The notes under the pieces: model-generated | The model's input: only the letters and a program-made list of their open reading frames with translations | Told to the model about the DNA's origin: nothing | Database searches by the model: none | In this document: piece by piece, positions 15,703 through 23,565 of the stretch | Layout: each line of letters starts with the position of its first letter | How positions within the stretch are numbered: position 1 is the first letter of the stretch | Assembly: GCA_023420415.1 (NCBI GenBank) | Contig: JAEZWF010000008.1 | Span: 1-38,180 of the forward strand | Direction of reading: 5' to 3' | Origin: Actinomycetes bacterium | GTDB lineage: Bacteria; Actinomycetota; Actinomycetes; Actinomycetales; Dermatophilaceae | DNA: 38,180 bases | Position numbers and translations under genes: made by a program

Positions 15703-15720
15703 ACCTGACCCGCATCAGGT
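15703..15720. terminator. Small bidirectional hairpin after COG4705-like gene
   Basis: ACCTGA (15703-15708) pairs with TCAGGT (15715-15720) over a six-base loop. It overlaps the tusA stop and lies 15 bases after the convergent membrane gene. Confidence 0.45.
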
Positions 15721-15969
15721 CACCCCGACGGTGCGGACCCGGTATGCCGTGTGGCCGCCCTCGGGGTCGGCCTCGGCTTTCACCACCTCGGCTCCGAGGA
15801 ACTCCTGGCCGCGCATCCGGCACCACGCCGGGACGTCGGCGTCCGCGGCGGGGTCGGTGGCCCAGACCTCGACGACCGAGCCGGGCGGCAGCAGGGAAGC
15901 CGCCCGCGCCAAGCGGATGACCGGCATCGGGCAGCGCAGACCGCGGGCGTCGACGACCTCGACCTCCAT
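15715..15969 (-). CDS. TusA-family sulfur carrier protein
   Basis: An 84-aa sulfurtransferase-like protein that carries persulfide sulfur on a single Cys in the cytosol. The family signature is at the N terminus, VVDARGLRCPMPVIRLARA, with the Cys-Pro-x-Pro motif intact; the rest shows the usual beta-alpha-beta order (GSVVEVWATDPAADADVPAWC, then HTAYRVR). ATG 15969 overlaps the upstream stop codon by one base (TGATG), so it is translationally coupled to the class V aminotransferase-like gene. Such pairs normally pass sulfur from a cysteine desulfurase to TusA, but here the partner lacks the PLP lysine (see that entry). Confidence 0.92.
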   Translation of the reverse strand: MEVEVVDARGLRCPMPVIRLARAASLLPPGSVVEVWATDPAADADVPAWCRMRGQEFLGAEVVKAEADPEGGHTAYRVRTVGVT

Positions 15970-17147
15970 CACCGTGGGGCGCCGATCTGTGCCCGCACCC
16001 GTTCGACGGCCGGGGCGAGCTGCGTGGCGAAGTCGCGCACCCACGCCTCCCGCTCCGCTGCCACCGCGGCCAGCGGCAGCGTCACCCGCACGTTGCCGTG
16101 GGTGAGTGCGCCCATGGCGGCAAGGACGTGGCTGGGTTCGAGCGTGCTGGCCGTGCAGGCCGACCCCGACCCGACGGCGAACCCGCGCCGGTCGAACTCA
16201 CCGACGAGGCTCTCGCCGTCGGCGTACAGGGCCGAGAACGTCACGACGTGGGGGAGCCGCTCCACCGGGTCGCCGACCACGTCGACGTCGCCGACGTTCC
16301 CCGCCGCGGCGCGGATCGACTCCACGAGCGCGAAGGCCGCGCGGGCGTCCTCGTCCCTGGCCGCCTCGGTCTGCTGCCAGGCCTCGGCCGCGGCGAGGGC
16401 GAGCGGCACCCACGGCAGGTGATCACCCGGACCGTGGAGCGCGTGGTCGGGGTCGGCCGGCCCCGGGCGCAGCCAGCGGGTGCCGGAGCGCACTACGAGG
16501 ACGCCGAGCCCGCCGGGGCCACCCCAGCTCTGCGCGTCGCCGGCGAGCACGTCGTATGCCGCTGGGGCGGGGACGCGCCCGAGGCTCGCCTGCGCGTCGA
16601 CCGCCAGGGCGACCCCGGCCGCGCGGGCCGTCTCGCGGGCGACCTCGAGCGGCTGGAGCGTGCCCACCTCGCCGTTGGCGTGCTGGAGCGCGGCGGCCAC
16701 GGTGCCGGGGACGGCGACCGACTGCCGCCAGGCCTCGAGGTCCACGCGCCCCGTGGAGTCCACGGGCACGGTCGCGAAGTCGTCGGGACTGCCGGTCAGC
16801 GCCGCCTCGTGCCGGCCCGGCAGCAGGACGGCAGAGTGCTCGACCGCGGAGGCGACGGTGCGCGCCCCGCGACGCCGACCGGCATACCGCAGCCCCTCCA
16901 TGGCCCACCGGACCGCCGTGGGGCCGTCCGGGGTGAACCCGACCTCGGCGGGGCTCACGCCCAGGCCTCCGGCGATGACCGCGCGGGCCTGGTCCAGCAG
17001 CGCCCGCGCAGTGCGTCCCTCCCGGTGGAGGCGCCGCGGGTCGGCCCAGCCGGCCTCGAGCGCCGCCTGCAGCGTCTGCCGCGCCAGGGGGTGCACGGGG
17101 CCCGGAGCGGCGTCGAGAAGTGCCCGCTGGGCAGGGGGATTCGCCAC
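15969..17147 (-). CDS. Cysteine desulfurase-like (class V aminotransferase fold) protein without lysine
   Basis: A 392-aa protein with the fold landmarks of IscS/NifS: VGFTPDGPTAVRWAMEGL, VEHSAVL, HANGEVGTLQP, AVDAQASLG, the loop carrying the persulfide Cys (GSGSACTASTLEPSHVL) and a terminal VRVTLP. In genuine desulfurases a Lys in SxHKxxGPxGxG binds pyridoxal phosphate. Here the segment reads AGDAQSWGGPGGLGVL, with Ser at the Lys position. I found no lysine anywhere in the predicted protein, so a normal Schiff base cannot form. The catalytic Cys loop is kept. It may have become a persulfide carrier or scaffold for the coupled TusA, or may use another cofactor. GTG 17147 follows a TACCGT -10 by six bases. 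Confidence 0.85.
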   Translation of the reverse strand: MANPPAQRALLDAAPGPVHPLARQTLQAALEAGWADPRRLHREGRTARALLDQARAVIAGGLGVSPAEVGFTPDGPTAVRWAMEGLRYAGRRRGARTVASAVEHSAVLLPGRHEAALTGSPDDFATVPVDSTGRVDLEAWRQSVAVPGTVAAALQHANGEVGTLQPLEVARETARAAGVALAVDAQASLGRVPAPAAYDVLAGDAQSWGGPGGLGVLVVRSGTRWLRPGPADPDHALHGPGDHLPWVPLALAAAEAWQQTEAARDEDARAAFALVESIRAAAGNVGDVDVVGDPVERLPHVVTFSALYADGESLVGEFDRRGFAVGSGSACTASTLEPSHVLAAMGALTHGNVRVTLPLAAVAAEREAWVRDFATQLAPAVERVRAQIGAPR

Positions 17148-17153
17148 ACCCCG

Positions 17154-17159
17154 ACGGTA
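17154..17159 (-). promoter_or_regulatory. -10 element for leaderless desulfurase-like/tusA operon
   Basis: Minus-strand TACCGT is followed by six bases and GTG 17147. It lies back to back with the ctaC promoter in the 62-base divergent gap. Confidence 0.45.
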
Positions 17160-17195
17160 GTCGCACCCTGACCGGAAGTGCGGCTCCGGCTGGAG

Positions 17196-17201
17196 TAGGG
17201 T
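17196..17201 (+). promoter_or_regulatory. -10 element for ctaC
   Basis: TAGGGT is followed by eight bases and ATG 17210. If transcription starts at about 17208-17210 the message is leaderless for that ATG, or has a leader of about 45 bases if translation uses TTG 17255. Confidence 0.4.
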
Positions 17202-17209
17202 TTGGCGCG

Positions 17210-18151
17210 ATGGCCCACCCTTGTCCCGACGACTGTCCCGAAGAAGGTGCACCGTTGCGTCAGCACGACGTCCCCGGCCCGCAGCCACTGCGGCGCCGGA
17301 CCGGTCTTCGCAGGTCCCTGACCGCCGCTGGTCTCGGCCTCGCCGCGCTGGCACTGTCCGGCTGTGCCGGCCGCGTCCAGGACGGCTTCCTGCCGGCCCC
17401 TGTCACCGAGAACGGCACCCACGTGGTGCGGCTCTGGAACGGCGCGTGGATCGCAGCCCTCGTCGTCGGCATCATCGTCTGGGGCCTGATCCTGTGGTGC
17501 GTCGTGGCCTACCGGCGCCGCAAGGACGACACCGCCCTGCCGGTGCAGCTGCGCTACAACGTGCCGATGGAGATCCTCTACACCGTCATCCCGGTGTTCA
17601 TGGTCGCCGTCCTCTTCTACTACACCGCCCGTGACGAGGCGACGCTGCTCAACACGTCCAAGGAGCCCGACGTCGTGGTCAACGTCGTCGGCAAGAAGTG
17701 GTCCTGGGACTTCAACTACGTCAACGAGGACACCTACGAGTCCGGCACGCAGGCCGAGCTGACCGGCGAGCCCGGGGTCGAGGAGGAGCTGCCGACGCTC
17801 TACCTGCCGGTGAACAAGCGGGTCGAGTTCGTGCTCACCGCACGCGACGTCATCCACTCGTTCTGGGTGCCGGCGTTCCTGCAGAAGCTCGACATGATCC
17901 CCGGCAAGGTCAACAAGTTCCAGGTCGTGCCGACCGAGACCGGTGAGTTCAAGGGCAAGTGCGCCGAGCTGTGCGGTGCCTACCACTCGCAGATGCTGTT
18001 CAACGTCAAGGTCGTGAGCGAGGCCGACTACGAGGCCCACATCGCCGAGCTCAAGGCGCAGGGCAACACCGGTCAGCTCGACAACAGCCTCAACCCCGAG
18101 AAGATCGTGCCCGGGGACAAGGACCTCGTGCCCAGTACAGGGAGCAAGTGA
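17210..18151 (+). CDS. ctaC: Cytochrome c oxidase subunit II (aa3 type), lipoprotein
   Basis: About 313 aa. The signal region ends in a lipobox (LALSGC near residue 52), so the mature protein is probably lipid-anchored. Two membrane hairpin helices follow (AALVVGIIVWGLILWCVVAY and ILYTVIPVFMVAVLFYY), then the extracytoplasmic cupredoxin domain. CuA ligands are visible: the His of ARDVIHSFW and the C-AEL-C-x3-H-x3-M set in GKCAELCGAYHSQM. It accepts electrons from the cytochrome bcc complex and passes them to subunit I. ATG 17210 is assigned from a nearby -10, but TTG 17255, with AGAAGG seven bases upstream, would give a more usual signal peptide. The stop overlaps ctaD by one base. Confidence 0.93.
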   Translation: MAHPCPDDCPEEGAPLRQHDVPGPQPLRRRTGLRRSLTAAGLGLAALALSGCAGRVQDGFLPAPVTENGTHVVRLWNGAWIAALVVGIIVWGLILWCVVAYRRRKDDTALPVQLRYNVPMEILYTVIPVFMVAVLFYYTARDEATLLNTSKEPDVVVNVVGKKWSWDFNYVNEDTYESGTQAELTGEPGVEEELPTLYLPVNKRVEFVLTARDVIHSFWVPAFLQKLDMIPGKVNKFQVVPTETGEFKGKCAELCGAYHSQMLFNVKVVSEADYEAHIAELKAQGNTGQLDNSLNPEKIVPGDKDLVPSTGSK

Positions 18152-20007
18152 TGGCAACGGCAACCGACACGGCGACCCGGACCACGCTGCGGTCGACCGA
18201 GGCGAGGCCGACCCGGAAGATGAGCAAGGGCCGCACGGTCGTCAAGTGGCTGACCACGACCGACCACAAGATCATCGGCAACCTCTACTTCATCACCTCG
18301 TTCGCCTTCTTCATCTTCGGCGGCGTGCTCGCGCTGCTGATCCGCGCCGAGCTCTTCACGCCCGGTCTGCAGGTGGTCGACAACCCCGACCAGTTCAACC
18401 AGCTGTTCACGATGCACGGCACGATCATGCTGCTGCTCTTCGCGACGCCGCTGTTCGCGGGCTTCGCGAACGCGCTGATGCCGCTGCAGATCGGTGCACC
18501 TGACGTCGCGTTCCCGCGGCTCAACATGTTCGCCTACTGGCTCTACCTCTTCGGTGGCCTCATCGCCTCGGCCGGCTTCCTCACCCCGAGTGGTGCCGCC
18601 TCGTTCGGGTGGTTCGCCTACGCGCCGCTGTCGGACGCCTCCAACAGCCCCGGCCTCGGTGGCGACCTGTGGGTCTTCGGCCTCGCGCTCGGTGGTTTCG
18701 GCACCATCCTCGGTGCCGTCAACTTCATCACCACGATCATCTGCATGCGCGCGCCCGGCATGACGATGTTCCGGATGCCGATCTTCACCTGGACCATCCT
18801 CATCACGTCGCTGCTCGTGCTGATGGCGTTCCCGGTGCTCGCCTCCGCGCTGCTGGCCCTCGGTGCCGACCGCAAGTTCGGGGCCCACGTCTTCGACCCG
18901 GACAACGGCGGGCCGATGCTGTGGCAGCACCTGTTCTGGTTCTTCGGGCACCCCGAGGTCTACATCATCGCGCTGCCGTTCTTCGGCATCATCAGCGAGA
19001 TCCTGCCGGTCTTCTCGCGCAAGCCGATCTTCGGCTACAAGACGCTGGTCTTCGCGACCATCGGCATCGCCGCTCTGTCGGTCACCGTGTGGGCGCACCA
19101 CATGTACGCCACCGGCCAGGTGCTGCTGCCGTTCTTCTCGGTCATGACGATGCTGATCGCCGTGCCAACCGGTGTGAAGTTCTTCAACTGGATCGGCACG
19201 ATGTGGGGCGGGAAGCTGTCGTTCGAGACACCGATGCTGTGGTCGATCGGCTTCCTCGTCACCTTCCTCTTCGGTGGCCTGACCGGCATCATCCTGTCCA
19301 GCCCGGCGCTCGACTTCCACCTGTCCGACAGCTACTTCGTGGTCGCGCACTTCCACTACGTGGTCTTCGGCACCGTGGTGTTCGCGATGTTCGCGGGGTT
19401 CTACTTCTGGTGGCCCAAGTTCACCGGGCGGATGCTCGACGAGACGCTCGGCAAGATCCACTTCTGGATGCTGTTCATCGGGTTCCACACGACGTTCCTC
19501 ATCCAGCACGTGCTGGGCATCGACGGCATGCCCCGCCGGTATGCCGACTACCTGCCCGAGGACGGCTTCACCTGGGAGAACCGCGTCTCCACGTTCGGTG
19601 CGTTCCTGCTCGCCGCGTCGACCCTGCCGTTCCTCTACAACGTCTGGAAGACGTGGCGCACCGCGCCGCTGGTCGAGACCGACGACCCGTGGGGCTACGG
19701 CGCCTCGCTGGAGTGGGCGACGTCCTGCCCGCCGCCGCGGCACAACTTCGACACCATCCCCCGCATCCGGTCCGAGCGCCCCGCGTTCGACCTGCACCAC
19801 CCGGAGGCTGCTCCGGCCAGCGGCCTCCAGCCCGACCCGGGCACCCTGATCCGGGTCATCGGACCTGCCCAGGTGGGGGAGGGCTACACCCCGAAGGGTG
19901 CTGCCGAGCCTGCCGCGCCCGCCGCGCCCGCCAACCCCGAGGGTTCGCACCGCACGGGTGAGCTCGACCACGACCTCAAGCCCCGCTACCACGAGGAGCG
20001 CGACTGA
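18151..20007 (+). CDS. ctaD: Cytochrome c oxidase subunit I (aa3 type)
   Basis: A 618-aa, roughly 12-helix haem-copper oxidase subunit that reduces oxygen to water and pumps protons. Ligands are visible: the first haem-a His in FTMHGTIMLLLF, CuB His and crosslinking Tyr in WFFGHPEVYI, two CuB His in VWAHHMYATG, and haem a3/a His pair in VAHFHYVVFG. K-channel residues follow the HHMYATG helix. A C-terminal extension of about 90 residues (rich in Pro/Ala) faces the cytosol, as in actinobacterial subunits. ATG overlaps the ctaC stop (TGATG), with GGGAGC eight bases upstream. In M. tuberculosis, as I recall, ctaD is elsewhere on the chromosome; here it sits inside the oxidase operon. Confidence 0.97.
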   Translation: MATATDTATRTTLRSTEARPTRKMSKGRTVVKWLTTTDHKIIGNLYFITSFAFFIFGGVLALLIRAELFTPGLQVVDNPDQFNQLFTMHGTIMLLLFATPLFAGFANALMPLQIGAPDVAFPRLNMFAYWLYLFGGLIASAGFLTPSGAASFGWFAYAPLSDASNSPGLGGDLWVFGLALGGFGTILGAVNFITTIICMRAPGMTMFRMPIFTWTILITSLLVLMAFPVLASALLALGADRKFGAHVFDPDNGGPMLWQHLFWFFGHPEVYIIALPFFGIISEILPVFSRKPIFGYKTLVFATIGIAALSVTVWAHHMYATGQVLLPFFSVMTMLIAVPTGVKFFNWIGTMWGGKLSFETPMLWSIGFLVTFLFGGLTGIILSSPALDFHLSDSYFVVAHFHYVVFGTVVFAMFAGFYFWWPKFTGRMLDETLGKIHFWMLFIGFHTTFLIQHVLGIDGMPRRYADYLPEDGFTWENRVSTFGAFLLAASTLPFLYNVWKTWRTAPLVETDDPWGYGASLEWATSCPPPRHNFDTIPRIRSERPAFDLHHPEAAPASGLQPDPGTLIRVIGPAQVGEGYTPKGAAEPAAPAAPANPEGSHRTGELDHDLKPRYHEERD

Positions 20008-20009
20008 CG

Positions 20010-20411
20010 ATGAAGATCGAGACCAAGCTCTTCATCCTGCTGGCCTGCTTCTTCGCGCCGGTGGGCGTCATCTACGGCCTCTTCACCAACTGGAGTGAGC
20101 CGGTCGGTCCGGCCGGCCTGTTCCTGTCGGCCGGCCTCGGGGCCATGATCGCGTTCTACCTGTGGGCGACGGGTCGCCGGCTGCCGGAGCGGCCCGAGGA
20201 CAACCCCGCCGGTGAGATCGACGAGCAGGAGGGTGAGTACGGCTTCTTCAGCCCGCACTCCTGGTGGCCGCTTCCGCTGGCCGGCGCCTCGGCTGTCATG
20301 TTCCTCGGCGTCGCCGTCGGCTGGTGGCTGTTCATCATCGGCGCGGCCTTCGGCGTCGTCGCGCTCGTCGGGTGGACGTTCGAGTACTTCAAGGGCCCGC
20401 ACGCCATCTGA
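20010..20411 (+). CDS. ctaF: Cytochrome c oxidase subunit IV, actinobacterial CtaF type
   Basis: A 133-aa small accessory subunit of the actinobacterial aa3 oxidase. Four hydrophobic segments are visible: LFILLACFFAPVGVIYGLF, GLFLSAGLGAMIAFYLW, PLPLAGASAVMFLGVAVG and LFIIGAAFGVVALVGW. Between helices 2 and 3 lies the family block RPEDNPAGEIDEQEGEYGFFSPHSWWP. The start ATG is three bases after the ctaD stop, with GAGGAG in the end of ctaD. It completes ctaC-ctaD-ctaF; subunit III (ctaE) is with the qcr genes at 27394. The protein helps assemble the bcc-aa3 supercomplex in the membrane. Confidence 0.94.
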   Translation: MKIETKLFILLACFFAPVGVIYGLFTNWSEPVGPAGLFLSAGLGAMIAFYLWATGRRLPERPEDNPAGEIDEQEGEYGFFSPHSWWPLPLAGASAVMFLGVAVGWWLFIIGAAFGVVALVGWTFEYFKGPHAI

Positions 20412-20427
20412 GCGTTCTGTCCTGACC

Positions 20428-20460
20428 CCGCCCGGTGCCCACCACGTGGCTGCCGGGCGG
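20428..20460 (+). terminator. Terminator of the ctaCDF operon
   Basis: CCGCCCGG (20428-20435) pairs with CCGGGCGG (20453-20460). An inner CCAC/GTGG pairing extends the hairpin. It begins 16 bases after the ctaF stop. Confidence 0.65.
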
Positions 20461-20486
20461 TGGCATGCCCGGCGAGCGGGTAGCAT

Positions 20487-20701
20487 GGCCCCGTGGTCCG
20501 CGACGAGCGGACCTTTTCGTGGGGCCGTCGTGGCGTGGGTGCTGCCGGCCAAAAAGTTGCAGAGCCAACACAGTTTCACAGACAACCAATGGGGATCGCC
20601 CGGCGTCTGAGCGGGTGAACGGCGCCGCTTCAAGCGGGCGGAACGCCGAGCCAGGGGACAGCGAACGGTGCGCCAACGGGCGGACCTGGAGGAGCACGGA
20701 C
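20487..20701 (+). ncRNA. Structured 5' leader of the L,D-transpeptidase gene; possible c-di-AMP riboswitch
   Basis: A possible -10 (TAGCAT, 20481-20486) would start a leader of about 210 bases. It opens with nested stems: GGCCCC 20487-20492 with GGGGCC 20521-20526, and inside it a perfect 7-bp stem 20495-20501/20507-20513 followed by TTTT. That element could instead be a second terminator. The later part has GCGGGTGAACGGCGCCGC, a GCCGC-TTCAA-GCGG hairpin, and ACAGCGAAC near the end. These recall conserved pieces of the ydaO/yuaA c-di-AMP motif, which controls wall enzymes in actinobacteria. The match is partial and from memory, so the class is only a suggestion; a long structured leader is better supported. 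Confidence 0.3.
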
Positions 20702-21928
20702 GTGGTGGGTACGACACGACGGTCACGCATGGTGACTGTGGCCGTGACGGGGGCGGCGGCAGCACTCGTCCTCGCGGGATGCTCCGGCGGACCCAGCAGC
20801 CCCGCCACCGGGAACGTCGCGGGTACACCCTCGTCCAGCTCGCCCAGCACGAGCACGCCCACGCCGACTCCGGCCGACGTCCAGGTGACGCCGGCCGACG
20901 GTGCCACCGGTGTCAAGCCCACGACGCCCGTCGTCGTGAAGGTCAGCTCGGGCACGCTGTCGCAGGTGTCGGTCAAGGACGCCAAGGGCAAGACCGTCAA
21001 GGGCGAGGTCGCTGACGGCACGTGGACGAGCAGGGGACGCCTGGCGCCGAGCGCGGCATACACCGTCTCGGTCACCGCGGCCGGCTCCGACGGCACCCCG
21101 GCGACGACCACCTCGACCTTCAAGACCCTCAAGCCGAAGGTCACCGCGACCTACGGCATCCTCTACTCCGGTGAGACCGTGGGCGTCGGTATGCCGGCCA
21201 GCATCCAGTTCGACTCGGCCGTCACCACGCCTGCCCAGCGGGCCCAGGTCGAGAAGCTCGTGAGCGTCACCACCTCGCCCAAGACCGAGGGCCACTGGGG
21301 CTGGCTGGACAACCGCCAGCTCATGTGGCGGCCCAAGGACTACTGGCAGCCGGGCACCAAGGTCACCATCAACGCACCGCTCACGGGTGTGCAGACCGGC
21401 GCCGACAAGTGGGTCGCCAACGACGACAGCGCGTCGTTCACCATCGGTTCCTCGATGGTGTCCACCGTCGACATCAAGAACCACGTCATGACCGTCACCC
21501 GCGGCGGTCAGGTCCTGCGCACCATCCCGATCAGTGCCGGGCGCCCCGGTCCCGAGACCGAGACCCGGTCCGGCACCAAGGTGATCATCCGCAAGGAGGG
21601 CACCGTGATCATGGACTCGAGCACGATCGGCATCGACAAGGGCGAGCCGGGCTACTACAAGATCAAGACCCAGTCGGCGATGCGCGTGACCTGGACCGGT
21701 GAGTACCTGCACTCGGCCCCGTGGTCGGTCGGTTCGCAGGGCAGCTCGAACGTCAGCCACGGCTGCGTGAACATGGCGCCGGAGAACGCAGCCTGGATGT
21801 ACGCCAACTCCAAGGCGGGCGACGTCGTGAAGTTCACCGGGTCGAGCCGGGTGTTCCAGCCGGCCGAGGGCATCGGTGTCTGGCAGTACTCGTACGCGAA
21901 CTGGGTCAAGCAGAGCGCGCTTGCCTGA
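20702..21928 (+). CDS. L,D-transpeptidase lipoprotein (YkuD catalytic domain)
   Basis: A 408-aa exported lipoprotein forming 3-3 peptidoglycan cross-links or attaching proteins to wall peptides. The signal peptide ends in LVLAGC. A Ser/Thr/Pro linker is followed by two beta-sandwich (Ig-like) regions (about 55-140 and 145-245), as in mycobacterial Ldt enzymes. The YkuD domain carries the HS-x2-W and SHGCVNM motifs, with catalytic Cys near residue 355 and its His two residues before it. A C-terminal aromatic tail (GVWQYSYANW) follows. GTG 20702 has GGAGG nine bases upstream; ATG 20729 is inside the signal peptide region and less likely. It has a long, apparently structured leader. Two iterated-motif copies are at 21054 and 21189. 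Confidence 0.93.
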   Translation: MVGTTRRSRMVTVAVTGAAAALVLAGCSGGPSSPATGNVAGTPSSSSPSTSTPTPTPADVQVTPADGATGVKPTTPVVVKVSSGTLSQVSVKDAKGKTVKGEVADGTWTSRGRLAPSAAYTVSVTAAGSDGTPATTTSTFKTLKPKVTATYGILYSGETVGVGMPASIQFDSAVTTPAQRAQVEKLVSVTTSPKTEGHWGWLDNRQLMWRPKDYWQPGTKVTINAPLTGVQTGADKWVANDDSASFTIGSSMVSTVDIKNHVMTVTRGGQVLRTIPISAGRPGPETETRSGTKVIIRKEGTVIMDSSTIGIDKGEPGYYKIKTQSAMRVTWTGEYLHSAPWSVGSQGSSNVSHGCVNMAPENAAWMYANSKAGDVVKFTGSSRVFQPAEGIGVWQYSYANWVKQSALA

Positions 21929-22883
21929 CCGGCACACCCGGGCCGTCCGCGCCCTGCTGGGTCTGACCATCGCCGGGGTGGCCCTGGCCGGGTGCTCCGA
22001 GTCGGCTACGACCGCGTCGACCACGACCCCGTCAGCCTCCGCCGCGGCGACCACGGCCACGACGACCACGGCCACGACGACCACGACGACCCGGTCAGCG
22101 GCGCCGGTGGTGACCAAGCTGCTGGTGGTCGTGGTCGAGAACCACTCCCTGGCGCAGATGCGCGACCAGATGCCGTACACCTACGCCCTGGCCCGGCAGT
22201 ACGGCTACGCCACCGACTACCGCGCGATCACGCACCCGTCGCTGCCGAACTACCTCGCCATGGTCTCGGGCGGCACCCAGGGGGTGACGAACGACGACCC
22301 GCCCGCCCGGCACCGCCTCGACGCGCCCACCGTCTTCGGCCGCGCCCTCGCGGCCGGCCAGACCGCCGGCACCTACGCGGATGCCATGCCGCGGCCGTGT
22401 GCCACCGCCAACGCGGGCCGCTACGCCGTCCGGCACAACCCCTGGACGTACTTCGTGTCCGAGCGGGCGGACTGTGCCCGCCACGACCTTCCCCTGGCCG
22501 CCCTGCCGGGTGCGATCCGGGCCGGGGCCCTGCCGAACGCCGGGATGCTGGTGCCGGACGTGTGCAACGACGCGCACGACTGCTCCTTGGCGACCGCGGA
22601 CCGGTGGTTCCGGACGTGGATGGGACGCATCGAGGCCGGGCCGGACTGGCGGTCCGGCCGGCTGGCCGTGGTGCTGACCGCCGACGAGGACGACAAGCAC
22701 TCGGGCAACACGGTGCTCACCGTGGTCGCCCACCCCTCCCTGCACGGCAAGGTCGTCGCGACCAGGCTCGACCACTACTCGCTGGCCCGGCTGTACGCCG
22801 AGGTGACCGGCACGGCACCACTGGGCCGGGCTGCCTCCGCGCCGTCCATGGCGCGCGCCTTCGCCCTGCCCGTGCGGCGCTGA
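21876..22883 (+). CDS. Secreted phosphoesterase/acid phosphatase-like lipoprotein
   Basis: About 335 aa. A basic N terminus and the segment ALLGLTIAGVALAGC form a lipoprotein signal, followed by a Thr/Ala-rich spacer. The catalytic part resembles the phosphoesterase family of phospholipase C-like and acid phosphatase proteins: LLVVVVENHSLAQM, ITHPSLPNYLAMVSGG, ADAMPRPC, and LAVVLTADEDDKHSGNTVLTVV. It probably hydrolyses phosphate esters or phospholipids at the cell surface; substrate unknown. GTG 21876 has GAGGG six bases upstream and overlaps the L,D-transpeptidase gene by 53 bases in another frame. TTG 21921, which gives a shorter n-region, is an alternative. The overlap implies one operon. 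Confidence 0.87.
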   Translation: MSGSTRTRTGSSRARLPDRHTRAVRALLGLTIAGVALAGCSESATTASTTTPSASAAATTATTTTATTTTTTRSAAPVVTKLLVVVVENHSLAQMRDQMPYTYALARQYGYATDYRAITHPSLPNYLAMVSGGTQGVTNDDPPARHRLDAPTVFGRALAAGQTAGTYADAMPRPCATANAGRYAVRHNPWTYFVSERADCARHDLPLAALPGAIRAGALPNAGMLVPDVCNDAHDCSLATADRWFRTWMGRIEAGPDWRSGRLAVVLTADEDDKHSGNTVLTVVAHPSLHGKVVATRLDHYSLARLYAEVTGTAPLGRAASAPSMARAFALPVRR

Positions 22884-22900
22884 CCCAGCTCAGCCTCAGC

Positions 22901-23260
22901 TCACCCCCAGCCGAGGGCGTGCAGCCGTTCGTCGTCGATGCCGAAGTGGTGGGCGATCTCGTGCACGACCGTCACGGCGATCTCGTCCAGCAGCTCGTCG
23001 CGGTCGACGCACATCCGTGTGAGCGGACCGCGGAAGATGGTGATGCGGTCGGGCAGTGCGCCCGCCGCCCACGCCTCACCGCGTTCGGTGAGGGGTATGC
23101 CGTCGTAGACACCGAGCAGGTCGGGGTCCTGCGGTGGCGGCTCGTCCTCGATGAAGATGACGACGTTGTCCATGAGCCGCAACAGCTCGGGCGGCACCTC
23201 GTCCAGCGCCGCCGCGACCGCGTCCTCGAACTCCTGCCGGCTCAGTTCGATCACAGGCAC
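22901..23260 (-). CDS. Small zincin-like metallopeptidase-family protein
   Basis: A 119-aa protein of the compact bacterial zincin family. An HExxH zinc site is present in VTVVHEIAHHFGIDDERL, with a downstream acidic residue as likely third ligand. Upstream blocks are DEVPPELLRLMDNVVIFIED, LLGVYDGIPLTERG and DRITIFRGPL. No signal peptide is seen, so it is cytosolic; natural substrates of this family are unknown to me. GTG 23260 is assigned, with GTG 23254 in frame two codons later. It is divergent from the DUF167 gene with only 20 bases between start codons, and convergent with the phosphoesterase gene. A motif copy at 23095 forces a rare ATA codon. Confidence 0.88.
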   Translation of the reverse strand: MPVIELSRQEFEDAVAAALDEVPPELLRLMDNVVIFIEDEPPPQDPDLLGVYDGIPLTERGEAWAAGALPDRITIFRGPLTRMCVDRDELLDEIAVTVVHEIAHHFGIDDERLHALGWG

Positions 23261-23280
23261 CAGCCTGCCATCATGGGCGG

Positions 23281-23565
23281 GTGCGAGTGAGCGTGCGGGT
23301 GCGGCCGGGCGCGTCCCGCACTCGCGTGGGCGGACAGTGGCCCGGGCTGCCTGGCGCGGGGCCGGCCCTCGTCGTGGCCGTCACCGCCCGCGCCGTCGAC
23401 GGTGCCGCCACCGCGGCGGTGCTGGAGGCCGTCGCCGCGGCGTTCGGGGTGCCGAAGCGCTCCGTACGGCTCGTCTCCGGGCCGCGCAGCCGCACCAAGG
23501 TGGTCGAGCTGGTCCAGCCGCCCCCGGACGCCGCCAGGCGCCTCACCGAGCTCCTGCACGACTGA
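23281..23565 (+). CDS. DUF167 / YggU-family protein
   Basis: A 94-aa protein with the family features: an early VRVRPGASRTRVGG, the middle LVVAVTARAVDGAATAAVLEAVAAAFGVPKRS region (conserved alternation of strand and helix) and VRLVSGPRSRTKVVEL. This family is widespread and of unknown function. GTG 23281 begins directly at the first strand; CATCAT six bases upstream could be a variant -10 for a leaderless message. The stop codon lies inside the left arm of the large palindrome at 23560-23614. Confidence 0.88.
   Translation: MRVSVRVRPGASRTRVGGQWPGLPGAGPALVVAVTARAVDGAATAAVLEAVAAAFGVPKRSVRLVSGPRSRTKVVELVQPPPDAARRLTELLHD

Noticed and set aside
17120..17209. Upstream in-frame extension of ctaC
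   Set aside because: It would overlap the divergent desulfurase-like gene and put about 80 residues before the lipobox; ATG 17210 or TTG 17255 is far more plausible.
18073..19992. Long open frame antisense to ctaD (over 600 codons)
   Set aside because: Its composition is Arg/Glu/His/Gly-rich shadow of high-G+C coding DNA; ctaD on the other strand is certain.
20495..20513. The stem followed by TTTT as a simple terminator for ctaF
   Set aside because: A better-placed terminator lies at 20428-20460; this stem is nested in a larger pairing and may belong to the following leader. Kept only as part of that leader.
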